The notes: generated by a model from the sequence alone, not told the origin. A stretch of DNA of 64,000 nucleotides from CAZPXZ01 sp965221505 (GCA_965221505.1 CBDCSI010000001.1:2542001-2606000); one strand, 5' to 3'. Positions 49,520-58,804 are shown, counted from the stretch's first letter. A program made the numbers and translations.

Positions 49520-49990
49520 CTACCAGCGATAGTGGGAAAAGGCCCGGTTGGCATCGGCCATCTTGTGCGTGTCCACACGCCGCTTCACCGCCTCGCCGCG
49601 TTGCTCCGAAGCGTCCAGGAGCTCTCCCGCGAGCCGGCCTCGCATCGTCTTTTCGCCGCGGGCGCGGGCAGCGCGGATGAGCCAGCGGATGCCCAGCGCC
49701 TCGCGCCGCTCCGGGCGCACTTCGACCGGAATCTGGTAGGTCGCTCCGCCGACCCGGCGGGAGCGAACCTCCAGCGCCGGCATCACGTTCTCCAGCGCCC
49801 GATGGAACACTTCGAGCGGGTTGCGCCGGGCCCGGCTCTCGATCTGCTCCATGGCGCCGTAGACGATGCCCTCGGCAACGGATTTCTTGCCGTCGAGCAT
49901 GATGTTGTTCATGAATTTGTTGAGGGTGCGGTCCCCGTAGCGGGGATCGGGCAGCACCTCCCGGCGTTCCGCGCGGTGTCGACGAGACAT
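49520..49990 (-). CDS. rpsG: 30S ribosomal protein S7
   Basis: The 156-residue protein begins MSRRHRAERREVLPDPRYG and has NKFMNNIMLDGKKSVAEGIV and GGATYQIPVEVRPERREALG. S7 nucleates the 30S head. It is 9 nt after rpsL. Confidence 0.98.
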   Translation of the reverse strand: MSRRHRAERREVLPDPRYGDRTLNKFMNNIMLDGKKSVAEGIVYGAMEQIESRARRNPLEVFHRALENVMPALEVRSRRVGGATYQIPVEVRPERREALGIRWLIRAARARGEKTMRGRLAGELLDASEQRGEAVKRRVDTHKMADANRAFSHYRW

Positions 49991-49999
49991 GGCTGCCCC

Positions 50000-50371
50000 C
50001 TACATCGGCCGCTTGGCGCCGTATTTCGAACGGCGCTGGCGGCGGGAGGGCAGGCCGGCCGTATCCAGCGTGCCCCGAACGACGTGGTAGCGGACGCCCG
50101 GAAGATCCTTGACGCGTCCGCCGCGAATCAGAACCACCTTGTGCTCCTGCAGGTTGTGGCCCTCGCCCGGGATGTAGCAGATCACCTCGTGACCGTTGGT
50201 CAGCCGTACCTTCGCAACCTTCCGGAGCGCCGAGTTCGGCTTTTTCGGTGTCGTGGTGTAGACCCGCGTGCACACGCCGCGCTTCTGCGGGCACCGTTCG
50301 AGGTGCACCACCTTGTTGCGCCGCACCTTCGAGCGGCGCGGCTTGCGGATCAACTGCTGTACCGTCGGCAT
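50000..50371 (-). CDS. rpsL: 30S ribosomal protein S12
   Basis: The 123-residue decoding-centre protein begins MPTVQQLIRKPR, with QKRGVCTRVYTTTPKKPNSA and CYIPGEGHNLQEHKVVLIRG. The TPKKPNSA segment keeps both lysines, the streptomycin-sensitive form. It is the first gene of the cluster; the start at 50371 is preferred over an upstream in-frame ATG at 50422 because it gives the canonical N-terminus and follows a GGAAGGGG sequence. Confidence 0.97.
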   Translation of the reverse strand: MPTVQQLIRKPRRSKVRRNKVVHLERCPQKRGVCTRVYTTTPKKPNSALRKVAKVRLTNGHEVICYIPGEGHNLQEHKVVLIRGGRVKDLPGVRYHVVRGTLDTAGLPSRRQRRSKYGAKRPM

Positions 50372-50997
50372 GGCGCCCGGCCCCTTCCCCGTGAATCCCG
50401 GCCGGCGTCCTTGCCGAGGCAAGGATCGGCGGCAATCTCGCCCAGGGACTCCGGCGACAACCGGAACCCGGACCCGTCTGATTTTGCCGGCAGGCTCCGC
50501 GCCGGGCCGTGGCCCGCTCCATCGCAGAACTGAGGCATTCTAGCCAAAAAGCCGCCAGCGTCCAGCGTACTGGGCGGCGGCGCATTTTGCTCACAATCGC
50601 ACGGGGCCGATTCGCGAAGCCGCGAAGCGCCCGAAGCGGCGGGGAGTGTATGCCCCCCGAGACCCTGCGTCAAGTCGCGGAAGGCCCGTCCGGCATCGAC
50701 CGCTTCGCCCCGCACCGGGGGCGACCGCGGCCCGAGCGAGAGTGGCGTCGAACGGCGTCGGGCCGACGATACGGGGCCTTCTCCGTGTCCGGGTCGCAGA
50801 ACCGCGGCCCGCGATTCCCGCGCGCCCCGAACGCGCCCTCCGCGGAAACCGCTGGCGCGCAGTGCCCGATTCGGCGATCCCCCGCCGCGTCGCTCGCCAG
50901 GGAGCGACCGCCGGACGAGCGCCCCGTCGCAGCTTGCCAAGGGCGTTCCGTCCGATCATATTGTGCCCGGAAACGGATCAACGGCAGGAGTTACGCC
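50372..50997. other. Divergent intergenic region, rpsL to ABC binding protein
   Basis: Both flanking genes point outward, so this must hold the promoters of the translation cluster and of the transporter operon. Apart from the TAGAAT at 50537-50542 and the AGGAG ribosome-binding site at 50986-50990, I see no gene or RNA. Open frames in it are GC-driven and match nothing. Confidence 0.5.
50537..50542 (-). promoter_or_regulatory. Possible -10 element of the str/S10/spc cluster
   Basis: TAGAAT on the minus strand lies about 165 nt before the rpsL start, in the only non-coding stretch upstream of the cluster. The hexamer 17 nt further upstream, CTGGAC, is a poor -35. A T-run sits between them. 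It is the best promoter-like match I see, not a firm call. Confidence 0.3.
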
Positions 50998-51744
50998 ATG
51001 TTCAGATTCTTCGCTGCAGCGACCGGCGCGCTGATGGCAACCTCCGTCGCGGCGGGCGCCGCGGACCTCGGAGGCACGGTGTTCCGGGTAGGCACGGACG
51101 CGACCTATCCGCCCATGGAAACCGTGGACGAGGACACGGGCCAGATCGTCGGGTTCGACATCGACATGCTGAACGCCGTCTGCGAACGGATCAACTGCGT
51201 GCCCGAGTACGTGAACACGTCCTGGGACGGAATCTTCGCGGCGCTGCAGCAAGGGGAGTTCGACCTCGTGGTGTCAGGCGTGTCGATCACGGCCGAGCGC
51301 GACCAGACCATGGATTTCTCGGACCCCTACTTGATCGTCAGCCAGGCGATTCTGGTTCGGGTCGAGGATGCCGACCTGACCGAAGAGGACTTCACGGCAG
51401 GCGGACGGAAGCTGGCCGCGCAGACCGCGACCACCAACGCCCAGCTGGCCGAGGAACTGGTCGGGCGGGAGAACGTCAGCCTGTACGACGCCTTTTCCGG
51501 CGCAATCCTGGCGCTGCAGAACGCCGACGTCGACGGCGTCGTGATCGACGGCACCTCGGGCGCCGCCTACGAGCAGGAGTTCGCCGGCGAACTGACCATC
51601 GGCGTGACGGGGCTCCAGGCCGACCCGCTCGGCATCGTGTTTCAGGAAGGGGACCCGAACGTGGACGCCTTCAACGAGGGTCTGGCGGCCATTCGCGAAG
51701 ACGGCACGCTGGACGAGCTGATCGCCAAGTACTGGAGCGAGTGA
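50998..51744 (+). CDS. ABC transporter substrate-binding protein, polar amino-acid type (SBP_bac_3)
   Basis: The 248-residue periplasmic protein has a signal peptide (about 1-21, cleavage near AAG-AADL) and the family 3 motifs FRVGTDATYPPMETVDEDTG, IVGFDIDMLNAVCERI and FDLVVSGVSITAERDQTMDFSDPY. These are typical of Arg/His/Gln/opine binders. The start at 50998 follows AGGAG by 7 nt; the frame is open further upstream without a plausible start. The hairpin after the stop and the permease downstream suggest one transcript with the binding protein made in excess. Confidence 0.93.
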   Translation: MFRFFAAATGALMATSVAAGAADLGGTVFRVGTDATYPPMETVDEDTGQIVGFDIDMLNAVCERINCVPEYVNTSWDGIFAALQQGEFDLVVSGVSITAERDQTMDFSDPYLIVSQAILVRVEDADLTEEDFTAGGRKLAAQTATTNAQLAEELVGRENVSLYDAFSGAILALQNADVDGVVIDGTSGAAYEQEFAGELTIGVTGLQADPLGIVFQEGDPNVDAFNEGLAAIREDGTLDELIAKYWSE

Positions 51745-51761
51745 GTCTCCCGGCTCGAATC

Positions 51762-51792
51762 GTCAGCCGGGCGCCCGCGGCGCCCGGCTGAC
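51762..51792 (+). promoter_or_regulatory. Perfect 14-bp-stem hairpin between binding protein and permease
   Basis: GTCAGCCGGGCGCC, loop CGC, then its exact reverse complement. It starts 17 nt after the binding-protein stop. No T-run follows, so it is less likely a full Rho-independent terminator than an mRNA-stabilising or attenuating structure, as found after other periplasmic binding-protein genes. Confidence 0.7.
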
Positions 51793-51845
51793 AGCCCACG
51801 GGTGAGCAGATTCCCCTTCTGAAGCGCATCCGCCCGAGCAACCTC

Positions 51846-53459
51846 GTGCTGCTGGCGGCGGCGCCGTTCATCGTCTTTCTGTTCGCCACCTCCAGCAAGT
51901 ATCTGCGCTCGCTGAAAGCGATCGTCGGAATCGAGGCCGGCGCGGCATGGCTGCTGGCGGGGTTCCTGATCCTGTTCCTCTTGGCGGCGTCCGGTTTCCT
52001 GGCCGCGCGGCGCCAGGAATTGGGCGTCGGGGCGCCGGTATGGCTCGCCCGGATCGCGGCGCTCGCGCTGCCCGCGCACCTCGTCGCGATTCCGCTGGTC
52101 CTGCTCTTTCCCTCCCTCGTCGACCCGTTCGTGCGATCGGTGTTCTTTCACTCCCTCGATTCCTCGACGTCGGCCTGGATCGACCGCTCGGCGCAGCCAT
52201 GGGCGCTGAAGGCGGAAGCGCTTCCGGTCTTGTCGGGGTGGTTCCAAACCGGGCTGGCGGCGTACGGAATCCTCTTCCTCGCGTTTAGCGTCGGCCTCCG
52301 GATTCGTTCCGGATCGCTTCGCCGGCGCGTCGTCCGCAGCTTCGAAGCCTTGTCCGGCGCGGCGCTCTTCTACCTCCTGTTCGTCTGCCACTGGGGTTTC
52401 GCCACCGGCATCGCCGTCACCCTCCGCGCGACGGTTTTCGCCTACCTGCTGGCCGCGCTGCTCGGCCTGATCTGGACCGGACTGCAGACGTTTCGGGCTT
52501 CCCGGATGACCGTTCCGGTCCACGCCTCCGCAAGCGTGCTGCTGATCGCGATCGCCGTCTTCTTCTGGGCGCAGCCGCGGGCGGAATACGTCATGGTCGG
52601 CTCGACCGAGGCCCGAATCGCCATCGTCAAGGGCACGCCGCAGGCCGTCGCGGACCGAATCCGTTTCGGAGAGTACGACGGCGCCGAAGGGCGCCAGCTC
52701 CGAATTCGCAGCGCACCGGACGTCGCGACCGCGCTGGATCAGATCGAAACCCTCGATACCGTCTCCGGCGCCTTCGTCCCCGCGTCGGCGCATGACGGCC
52801 GCTATCCGGTGCTGTGGCAGACCCGGTTCCTTCCGGACAGCGCCCGCAAGCCCGCCATGGCGTTCTCGATCGTCGGGCTTCTCCTGTTGATGCTGACCTG
52901 CGGGGCCGCCCTGCACGGCCTTCATCCGCTGGCGGTGGGCGCGGAATTCTTCGTGGACACCATCCGGGGAATCCCGATGCTGGTCATCATCCTCTATATC
53001 GGGCTGCCGCTATCGGGCGCGGTAAAGGACGCGACCGGCGGCGGGATCGACCTGACCAATTTCACCCGCGGCGTCATCGCCATCGGCGTCGGGTATTCCG
53101 CCTACATGGCCGAGATCTTTCGCGCCGGTATCGAGGCCGTTCCCAACGGACAGCTGGAAGCCGGCAAGAGTCTCGGACTGTCGAGATGGCATTCGGCCCG
53201 GCTGATCGTGCTTCCGCAGGCGATTCGCACCGTGGTGCCGCCGCTGGGCAACGAGTTCATCGCCATGATCAAGGACACGTCGCTCCTGTCGATCCTCTCC
53301 GTACGGGACGTCACCCAGCGCATGCGGGAGTTCCAGTCCGCCAGCTTCCTGCCGTTCGCCCCGTTCAATACCGCGGCCGTCCTCTACATCGTGATTACCC
53401 TCGCCTGCGCGAGCTTCCTGAAGTGGATCGAACGGCGCTACGAGCAAAAGCAGGCATGA
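51846..53459 (+). CDS. Amino-acid ABC transporter permease with inserted extracytoplasmic segment
   Basis: The 537-residue membrane protein is about twice the usual 220-250 for His/Glu/Gln-type permeases. TM segments lie at about 1-15, 33-53, 66-90, 135-150, 168-183, 196-212, 228-242, 338-352 and in the C-terminal permease domain (362-525). The EAA loop reads EAVPNGQLEAGKSLGLSRWHS. The GIAVTLRATVFAYLLAALLG stretch near 189-208 resembles the beginning of a normal permease domain, and the EFFVDTIRGIPMLVIILY stretch its continuation, so about 95 mostly soluble residues (about 243-337) appear inserted. The start is uncertain: GTG at 51846 is used, but the frame is open to 51792 and homolog-like residues (LLKRIRPSN) precede it. 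No ATPase gene follows. Confidence 0.85.
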   Translation: MLLAAAPFIVFLFATSSKYLRSLKAIVGIEAGAAWLLAGFLILFLLAASGFLAARRQELGVGAPVWLARIAALALPAHLVAIPLVLLFPSLVDPFVRSVFFHSLDSSTSAWIDRSAQPWALKAEALPVLSGWFQTGLAAYGILFLAFSVGLRIRSGSLRRRVVRSFEALSGAALFYLLFVCHWGFATGIAVTLRATVFAYLLAALLGLIWTGLQTFRASRMTVPVHASASVLLIAIAVFFWAQPRAEYVMVGSTEARIAIVKGTPQAVADRIRFGEYDGAEGRQLRIRSAPDVATALDQIETLDTVSGAFVPASAHDGRYPVLWQTRFLPDSARKPAMAFSIVGLLLLMLTCGAALHGLHPLAVGAEFFVDTIRGIPMLVIILYIGLPLSGAVKDATGGGIDLTNFTRGVIAIGVGYSAYMAEIFRAGIEAVPNGQLEAGKSLGLSRWHSARLIVLPQAIRTVVPPLGNEFIAMIKDTSLLSILSVRDVTQRMREFQSASFLPFAPFNTAAVLYIVITLACASFLKWIERRYEQKQA

Positions 53460-55429
53460 CGCGGGAGCGCTCCGGCCCGGCGCTCGGAGTCTGCTACTAC
53501 CCGGAGCAATGGGACCCGTCCGAATGGAAACGGGACGCCCGGGGGATGGCCGCCATAGGCCTCGACTGGGTGCGGATCGGCGAGTTCTCCTGGGCGCTGG
53601 TCGAGACCCGGCGGGACCGGTTCGAGTGGGAGTGGCTCGACGAGGCGGTCCGCATCCTCGGCGACGCCGGCCTGAAGGTCATGCTCTGCACCCCGACCGC
53701 CTCGCCGCCCCGATGGCTCGTCGACGAGCGCCCCGAAATCCTTCCCGTAGGCGCGGACGGAAGGGTGCGCGGGTTCGGCGCCCGAAGGCACTACTGCTTC
53801 TCGAGCGAGCCGTATCTGGAGGAGGCCGTGCGCATCGCCTCTCGCTTCGCGGAGCGCTACGGCGGCAACCCTCATGTCCGGGCCTGGCAGATCGACAACG
53901 AGTTCGACGACCACGACACCGCGCTCAGCTGGTCTCCGGCCGCGCTCGCGGGATTCCGCCGATGGCTCTCTTCCCGCTACGGCACGATCGACGCGTTGAA
54001 CCGGGCCTGGGGCACCGTGCACTGGGGGACCGTGTATCGGGCGTTCGAACAGGTCGAACTGCCGATCTGGACCGTGGACGAACCCAACCCCGCCCACGCC
54101 CTCGACTTCGCGCGCTACTCGTCCGACCGGGTGGCCGTCTTCTGCCGGGCCCAGGCGCGGGCGATCCGGCGATTCGCGCCGCAGGTTCCGGTTTCGCATA
54201 ATTTCATGGCCGGAAGCGAGGCGTTCGATCACCACGTCGTCGCGAAGGATCTCGACTTCGCCGGCTTCGACAGCTACCCCCTCGGCAATCTGGCGCACGG
54301 CACCCTGCCCGAGGAGGAGAAGCGGCGCTGGCTACGTACCGGCGCGCCGGACTATCAGGGATTTCACTGCGACCACTACCGGCATGTGGGAAGGGGGCGG
54401 CTCTGGATCGCCGAGCAGCAGCCGGGACCGGTGAACTGGGCGCGATACAACCCGTCTCCCGCCGAAGGTGCGCTTCGTCTGTGGACCTGGGCCGCCTACG
54501 CGCACGGCGCGGACGCCGTCCTCTACTTCCGGTGGCGGCAGGCGCCGTTCGGCCATGAACAGTTCCACTCCGCCCTGCATCTGCCCGACGGCACCCCCGA
54601 TCCCTCGCTTCCCGAAGTGGTCCGGGTCGCCGGGGAGCGGACCCGATTGCCGGCCAGCGTTCGCGCGCCGGCGAGCGTCGCCTTGATCGTCGACTATCCC
54701 TCTCGCTGGGCGAACCGCATCCTGCCGCAGGGACTCGACGCCGCGGGATTCGGGATCGCTCTGGCCTGGTACCGGGCGGTGCGCGAACAGGGCGTCGACG
54801 TGGACGTGGTGGGTCCGGGGGCCGACTTCTTCGCCTACCGGCTGGTACTGGTGCCGGACATGACGATCGGCGGCGAAGCATGCGCCGAATCGCTCGCCGC
54901 CGGCGATGCCGTCGTTCTTCTCGGGCCGAGATCGGGCAGCAAGACGGAAGAATTCCGAACGCCGGACGATCTGGCGCCGGGCCCGTTCCGGCGGCTGATC
55001 GACCTCCGGGTCGTCCGAGTGGAATCCTTCCCGCCCTGGCACCGGGAACCGGTGGAGTATCGCGGACGGGTCCATACCGTACCCGGTTGGCGGGAATGGG
55101 TGGAAAGCGACGCGAGCGCTCCGGCGCGTTTCGTCGCCCCGCCCCGAGCCGGAAGCGCGGCGATGCTACGGAGCGAACGCGCTTTCTATCTGGCCATGCT
55201 GCCCGAGGGGGAATTGCTGCAGGGGATCGTCGAGGAAGTCCTCGACGCGGCGGGGATCGTCCGCACGCCCACCGGCGCGGACCTCCGGATCACCCGTCGC
55301 GGAGACGTCGGATTCGCGTTCAATTTCGGCGGCGAACCGGCGGAACTTCCGCATGACGCGCGCCGCAAGTTCCTGGTCGGGAGCGACCCGGTCGCGCCTC
55401 TGGATCTCGCGATCTGGCAGGAGACCTGA
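53456..55429 (+). CDS. Glycoside hydrolase family 42 beta-galactosidase
   Basis: The 657-residue protein has the GH42 fold: a TIM barrel starting LGVCYYPEQWDPSEWKRDA, the acid/base Glu149 in QIDNEF, the nucleophile Glu320 in WIAEQQPGPVNW, a trimerisation-type domain from about 390 and a small C-terminal beta domain. No signal peptide is visible, so it is probably cytoplasmic. The ATG overlaps the permease stop (ATGA), so it is translationally coupled to the transporter. That suggests uptake of a galactoside or glycosylated substrate, though the binding protein is of amino-acid type. Confidence 0.92.
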   Translation: MTRERSGPALGVCYYPEQWDPSEWKRDARGMAAIGLDWVRIGEFSWALVETRRDRFEWEWLDEAVRILGDAGLKVMLCTPTASPPRWLVDERPEILPVGADGRVRGFGARRHYCFSSEPYLEEAVRIASRFAERYGGNPHVRAWQIDNEFDDHDTALSWSPAALAGFRRWLSSRYGTIDALNRAWGTVHWGTVYRAFEQVELPIWTVDEPNPAHALDFARYSSDRVAVFCRAQARAIRRFAPQVPVSHNFMAGSEAFDHHVVAKDLDFAGFDSYPLGNLAHGTLPEEEKRRWLRTGAPDYQGFHCDHYRHVGRGRLWIAEQQPGPVNWARYNPSPAEGALRLWTWAAYAHGADAVLYFRWRQAPFGHEQFHSALHLPDGTPDPSLPEVVRVAGERTRLPASVRAPASVALIVDYPSRWANRILPQGLDAAGFGIALAWYRAVREQGVDVDVVGPGADFFAYRLVLVPDMTIGGEACAESLAAGDAVVLLGPRSGSKTEEFRTPDDLAPGPFRRLIDLRVVRVESFPPWHREPVEYRGRVHTVPGWREWVESDASAPARFVAPPRAGSAAMLRSERAFYLAMLPEGELLQGIVEEVLDAAGIVRTPTGADLRITRRGDVGFAFNFGGEPAELPHDARRKFLVGSDPVAPLDLAIWQET

Positions 55430-55966
55430 TCCGCGTCCCGGATCGGTCGCTCGAACGCAGTTGCGATCCGCAGCCGAATCGAAGACGACTCCCGCCACCC
55501 GCGGACGTACGGGAGAGCGGACCGGACGGGTCTCGGGAGAACGCGAGACCGCTACCGGGCGAGGAGTCGCTCCTCCGTCGGGACGGCCGTGACGATCCAC
55601 CGCCCTTCCGAATCCGCGGACTCCCGCCCTCACGCCGGAGTCCCGCACCGCTTTCGCCGGGGCGAATCTCGGACAATCCGGTTCCGTTTCGGCGATTTGA
55701 AGGCGACCGCCGAATCGGCGACGCCGCGAGAGAATCGAATCGCGCCCGAATCGGCAAGCGACGCTCGTCATGCCCCGATCCGCAAGGGTTTCGCCGCAGT
55801 CGAACCGTGCGTTCCATGACAGCGCTGTCCCGGCGCAATAGTGTCGTGCGTACGGAGTCACGTGGGCAAACGGAGACCTCACGCAGACCTTCGGCTTCCT
55901 GTTGCCGATTATCGTTTCCAGCGGGGTTCGCCTTCGGAATGCCGAGGCAATGGAGAGGGTGGCCGC
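55430..55966. other. Intergenic, no gene seen
   Basis: A short GATCCG/CGGATC inverted repeat (55428-55433, 55439-55444) overlaps the GH42 stop without a T-run. The rest shows no recognisable gene, RNA or repeat. It separates the GH42 operon from the AlbA_2 gene, whose ribosome-binding site GGAGAGGG is at its right end. Confidence 0.5.
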
Positions 55967-57709
55967 ATGGCGATCCGGGACGAGGAAATCCGCCGCCGGC
56001 TCTGCCTGGGAGAGGACGGCCGCTGGGAATTCGAGCGAATCGAGTTCCGCGGCAATGAGCCTGTCAGCCCGCGCAGAGACGATCTCGCGGACGAGCTCGG
56101 CGCATTCGCGAATGCGGACGGCGGCACCGTGCTTTGCGGGGTGGCCGACGACGGATCGATCCAGGGAATGTCGCGAGAACAGATGGCAGCCCTGGATCTG
56201 ATGCTGGTAGAGATCGGGACTGACGTCCTGGATCCGCCGTTGCGCCTGAAAATCCATCACACGGACCTGGACGGCGAGGCGTTCGTGCTTGTGGCCGTGC
56301 CCCGCGGCGAAGCCCTGCACGAGAGGAACGGAACGGCATTCGTTCGGGTCGGAACGACCAAGAGGCGTCTATCGAGAGCCGAGAGTCTGAGGCTGGCGCA
56401 AGACCGTGCGCAAAGCCGCTATCTCAGGTTCGACCAGCAGATTGTGCCGGAGACCGGTTTCGAGACGCTGGACGAACGCCTTTGGGAGCCTTTGCTCAGC
56501 GTGACGGGCGCAGCGGACCCGCGGCGCGGTTTGCGGAATCGCCGCTTGCTAGCGGAGGACGAGGCCGGCGTGGACCGGGCCACCGTAGCCGGAATCCTGC
56601 TATGTACCCGCTCGCCGCAGGACTGGTTGCCGCAGGCGACCGTCATGGCGACGCACTATCGCGGATCGGATCGTGCCTCGGGCCAGCTGGACGCGAAAGA
56701 GATAACTGGCCCCTTGCCCTCGCAGATCCATGACGCCGTCCGGTTCGTGGGGCGCAACATGCGCGTCGCCGCGCGCAAGACTCCGGCGCGGGAGGATATG
56801 CCCCAGTACAGCGTCACGGCCGTGTTCGAAGCGGTGGTGAACGCCGTCGCGCATCGCGACTACTCCATGAGATCGCGGAAGATCCGGTTGTCCATGTTCA
56901 AGGACCGCCTGGAGATCGATTCGCCCGGCCGACTACCGAACGGCATGACCGTCGAAGGTATGGCGGCCGGCGGTCAGGTCACCCGCAACGAGGCGATCGC
57001 TTCCGTGTTCGGCTACACGCCCGTGGCCGGAGTTCCGGGATCGGATCATCGCCGATTCCTGATGGAAACCCGGGGCGACGGCGTGCCGATCATTCGCAAG
57101 GAAACCGAAACGGCGACCGGTTTCCCGTCGGAATACGAGATCGTCGACCAATCCAACCTGGTGCTGCGCATCCCCGCCGCGAAGCTGCAGCCCGTTCCCG
57201 CCGACGCGACGGTCACGGTGCATTCCGAATGCGAACCGCTCGCCGACGTCGAAATTCTCGCGCTCTTTCCCAACGAGACCTGGCTGCGCGCAACTACCGA
57301 CGAGGCTGGCGAGGCGGCCCTGGACCTTTACACGTCCGACCTGCCCATGACCGTCTACGTTGCCGGGCCGGGGTATGCGGCCAGACTGGAACGAGGTTGG
57401 ATGCCGAACCGGGGCGGACTGTCGGTCGAACTCGAACCGCTCGAATCCGGCGGTTCGGCGATATTCGCTCAGGGAACAGGGCAGCTTCCCGGCCTGCACG
57501 GACGGTTGAACCCGGTCCGCGACACGTCCGACCGTACCTATCTCTACGCCAGCAATATCGCCATCGACGAAGGACGGGCGCAGCCGGTGCCGTTTCGGCT
57601 CGGCAAGCCGTTGCGGCTGACGGACGCCCACGGAAGGGAACTCTCGGTCTCGATCGTCGACATCGTCGGCCGGTCCTCCCTCATTCAATACCAGCCGTTC
57701 GATTCGTAA
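55967..57709 (+). CDS. AlbA_2 (Schlafen-like)/GHKL protein with C-terminal beta-sandwich
   Basis: The 580-residue protein has an AlbA_2 domain at about 22-135 (DDLADELGAFANADGGTVLCGVADDG), and a RecG-like/GHKL ATPase segment at about 240-400 with the N-box EAVVNAVAHRDY at 288-299 and SPGRLPNGMT at 319-328. Such proteins are usually annotated as ATP-binding or putative transcriptional regulators and often occur in accessory or defence islands. After residue about 410 is an extra region: a carboxypeptidase-regulatory-like beta-sandwich (about 411-490, with the TTDEAGEA turn) and about 90 residues I do not recognise. The ATG at 55967 follows GGAGAGGG. A RhuM-Fic gene begins 76 nt downstream in the same direction. 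Confidence 0.85.
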   Translation: MAIRDEEIRRRLCLGEDGRWEFERIEFRGNEPVSPRRDDLADELGAFANADGGTVLCGVADDGSIQGMSREQMAALDLMLVEIGTDVLDPPLRLKIHHTDLDGEAFVLVAVPRGEALHERNGTAFVRVGTTKRRLSRAESLRLAQDRAQSRYLRFDQQIVPETGFETLDERLWEPLLSVTGAADPRRGLRNRRLLAEDEAGVDRATVAGILLCTRSPQDWLPQATVMATHYRGSDRASGQLDAKEITGPLPSQIHDAVRFVGRNMRVAARKTPAREDMPQYSVTAVFEAVVNAVAHRDYSMRSRKIRLSMFKDRLEIDSPGRLPNGMTVEGMAAGGQVTRNEAIASVFGYTPVAGVPGSDHRRFLMETRGDGVPIIRKETETATGFPSEYEIVDQSNLVLRIPAAKLQPVPADATVTVHSECEPLADVEILALFPNETWLRATTDEAGEAALDLYTSDLPMTVYVAGPGYAARLERGWMPNRGGLSVELEPLESGGSAIFAQGTGQLPGLHGRLNPVRDTSDRTYLYASNIAIDEGRAQPVPFRLGKPLRLTDAHGRELSVSIVDIVGRSSLIQYQPFDS

Positions 57710-57785
57710 TGGACGCCTGCGTGTCCGAGGCGGACTGGGCTTGGGATTGCGGGCCAGGCGACCCGCCGGCAGAGGGTCGCGACCG

Positions 57786-58804
57786 ATGAGCCACGAAACG
57801 CCGACCGCCGCTCCGGGCGGCGAGATCGCCGTCTACGAGAGCCCTGACGGCGAGATACGGGTCGACGTGCGTCTGGAGCGGGAGACGGTGTGGCTCTCGC
57901 AGCGGGATATGGCGACCGTGTTCGGAACGACGCCCCAGAACGTCGTGGTGCATCTGCGTCACGTGTTCTCCAGCGGCGAGTTGGACGCCGAGGCAACGAG
58001 TAAGGATTATTTGCTAGTTCAAACCGAAGGGCGACGGCAGGTCCGCCGCAAGGTGAAACACTACGACCTCGATGCCGTCATCTCGGTCGGCTACCGCGTC
58101 AACTCCTTGCGCGCCGTGCGGTTTCGCCGATGGGCCACGCGCATACTGCGCGAGCACCTCGTGCGCGGATTCGCGACGGACGAGCGGCGACTTACCGAAC
58201 GAGGACTCGACGAAGCGCGGCAGACGCTCGACCTGCTCGCCCAGACGCTCAAGACCCAGGCGCTGGCGGACGAGACCGGGGCTGCCGTGATCGGCCTCGT
58301 CTCCGGCTATGCCGACACTTGGCGCTTGCTCTTGGAATTCGACGAGGACCGGCTGCAATCGCCGCCCGGAATCGTGCCCGCCAAGGGCGCGCTCGACGCC
58401 TCGACCGAGCCCTCGATGCGATTGCCGCGTTCAAGCGGGATCTTGCGACGAGAGGCGAGGCCAGCGCGCTCTTCGGCAATCCGCGCGGCGACGCGCTCGA
58501 GGCCATACACGGTAACATAGAGCAGACGATGTTCGGCGAAGCCCTCTATCGCAGCCGAGAGGAAAAGGCGGCGAATCTCCTCCACTTCATCGTGAAGGAC
58601 CACCCGTTCGTCGACGGCAACAAGCGCATCGGCACACTGTTGTTCCTGCTATATGCGCGACAGGAGAACGTCCGGCACCGGCTCGACCCCCGAGCGCTGA
58701 CGGCGCTCACGCTCTTGATCGCCGGGAGCGCACCCGCCAGCAAGGATCTGATGGTCCGACTCGTCATGAACTTCCTGGTCACCCACGACCGTCGGTCAAT
58801 ATAG
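57786..58804 (+). pseudogene. RhuM-Fic family protein, frameshifted
   Basis: The N-terminal RhuM/virulence domain (about 13-120) reads ETVWLSQRDMATVFGTTPQN and VKHYDLDAVISVGYRVNSLR. It continues through QTLDLLAQTLKTQ to a linker, where the frame changes by one base near 58395-58420. The downstream frame carries AIAAFKRDLATRGEASALFG and a canonical Fic motif HPFVDGNKRIG, ending at 58804. Joined, the product is about 339 residues, normal for this two-domain family, in which Fic transfers AMP to protein targets. As sequenced, the upstream frame stops at 58520 before the Fic core. A sequencing error or a true inactivation are both possible. GAGGG precedes the ATG. It probably shares a transcript with the AlbA_2 gene. 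Confidence 0.8.

Noticed and set aside
55430..55966. Small plus-strand open frame at 55589-55819 as a gene
   Set aside because: No ribosome-binding site, no recognisable domain, and composition like the other GC-driven shadow frames.
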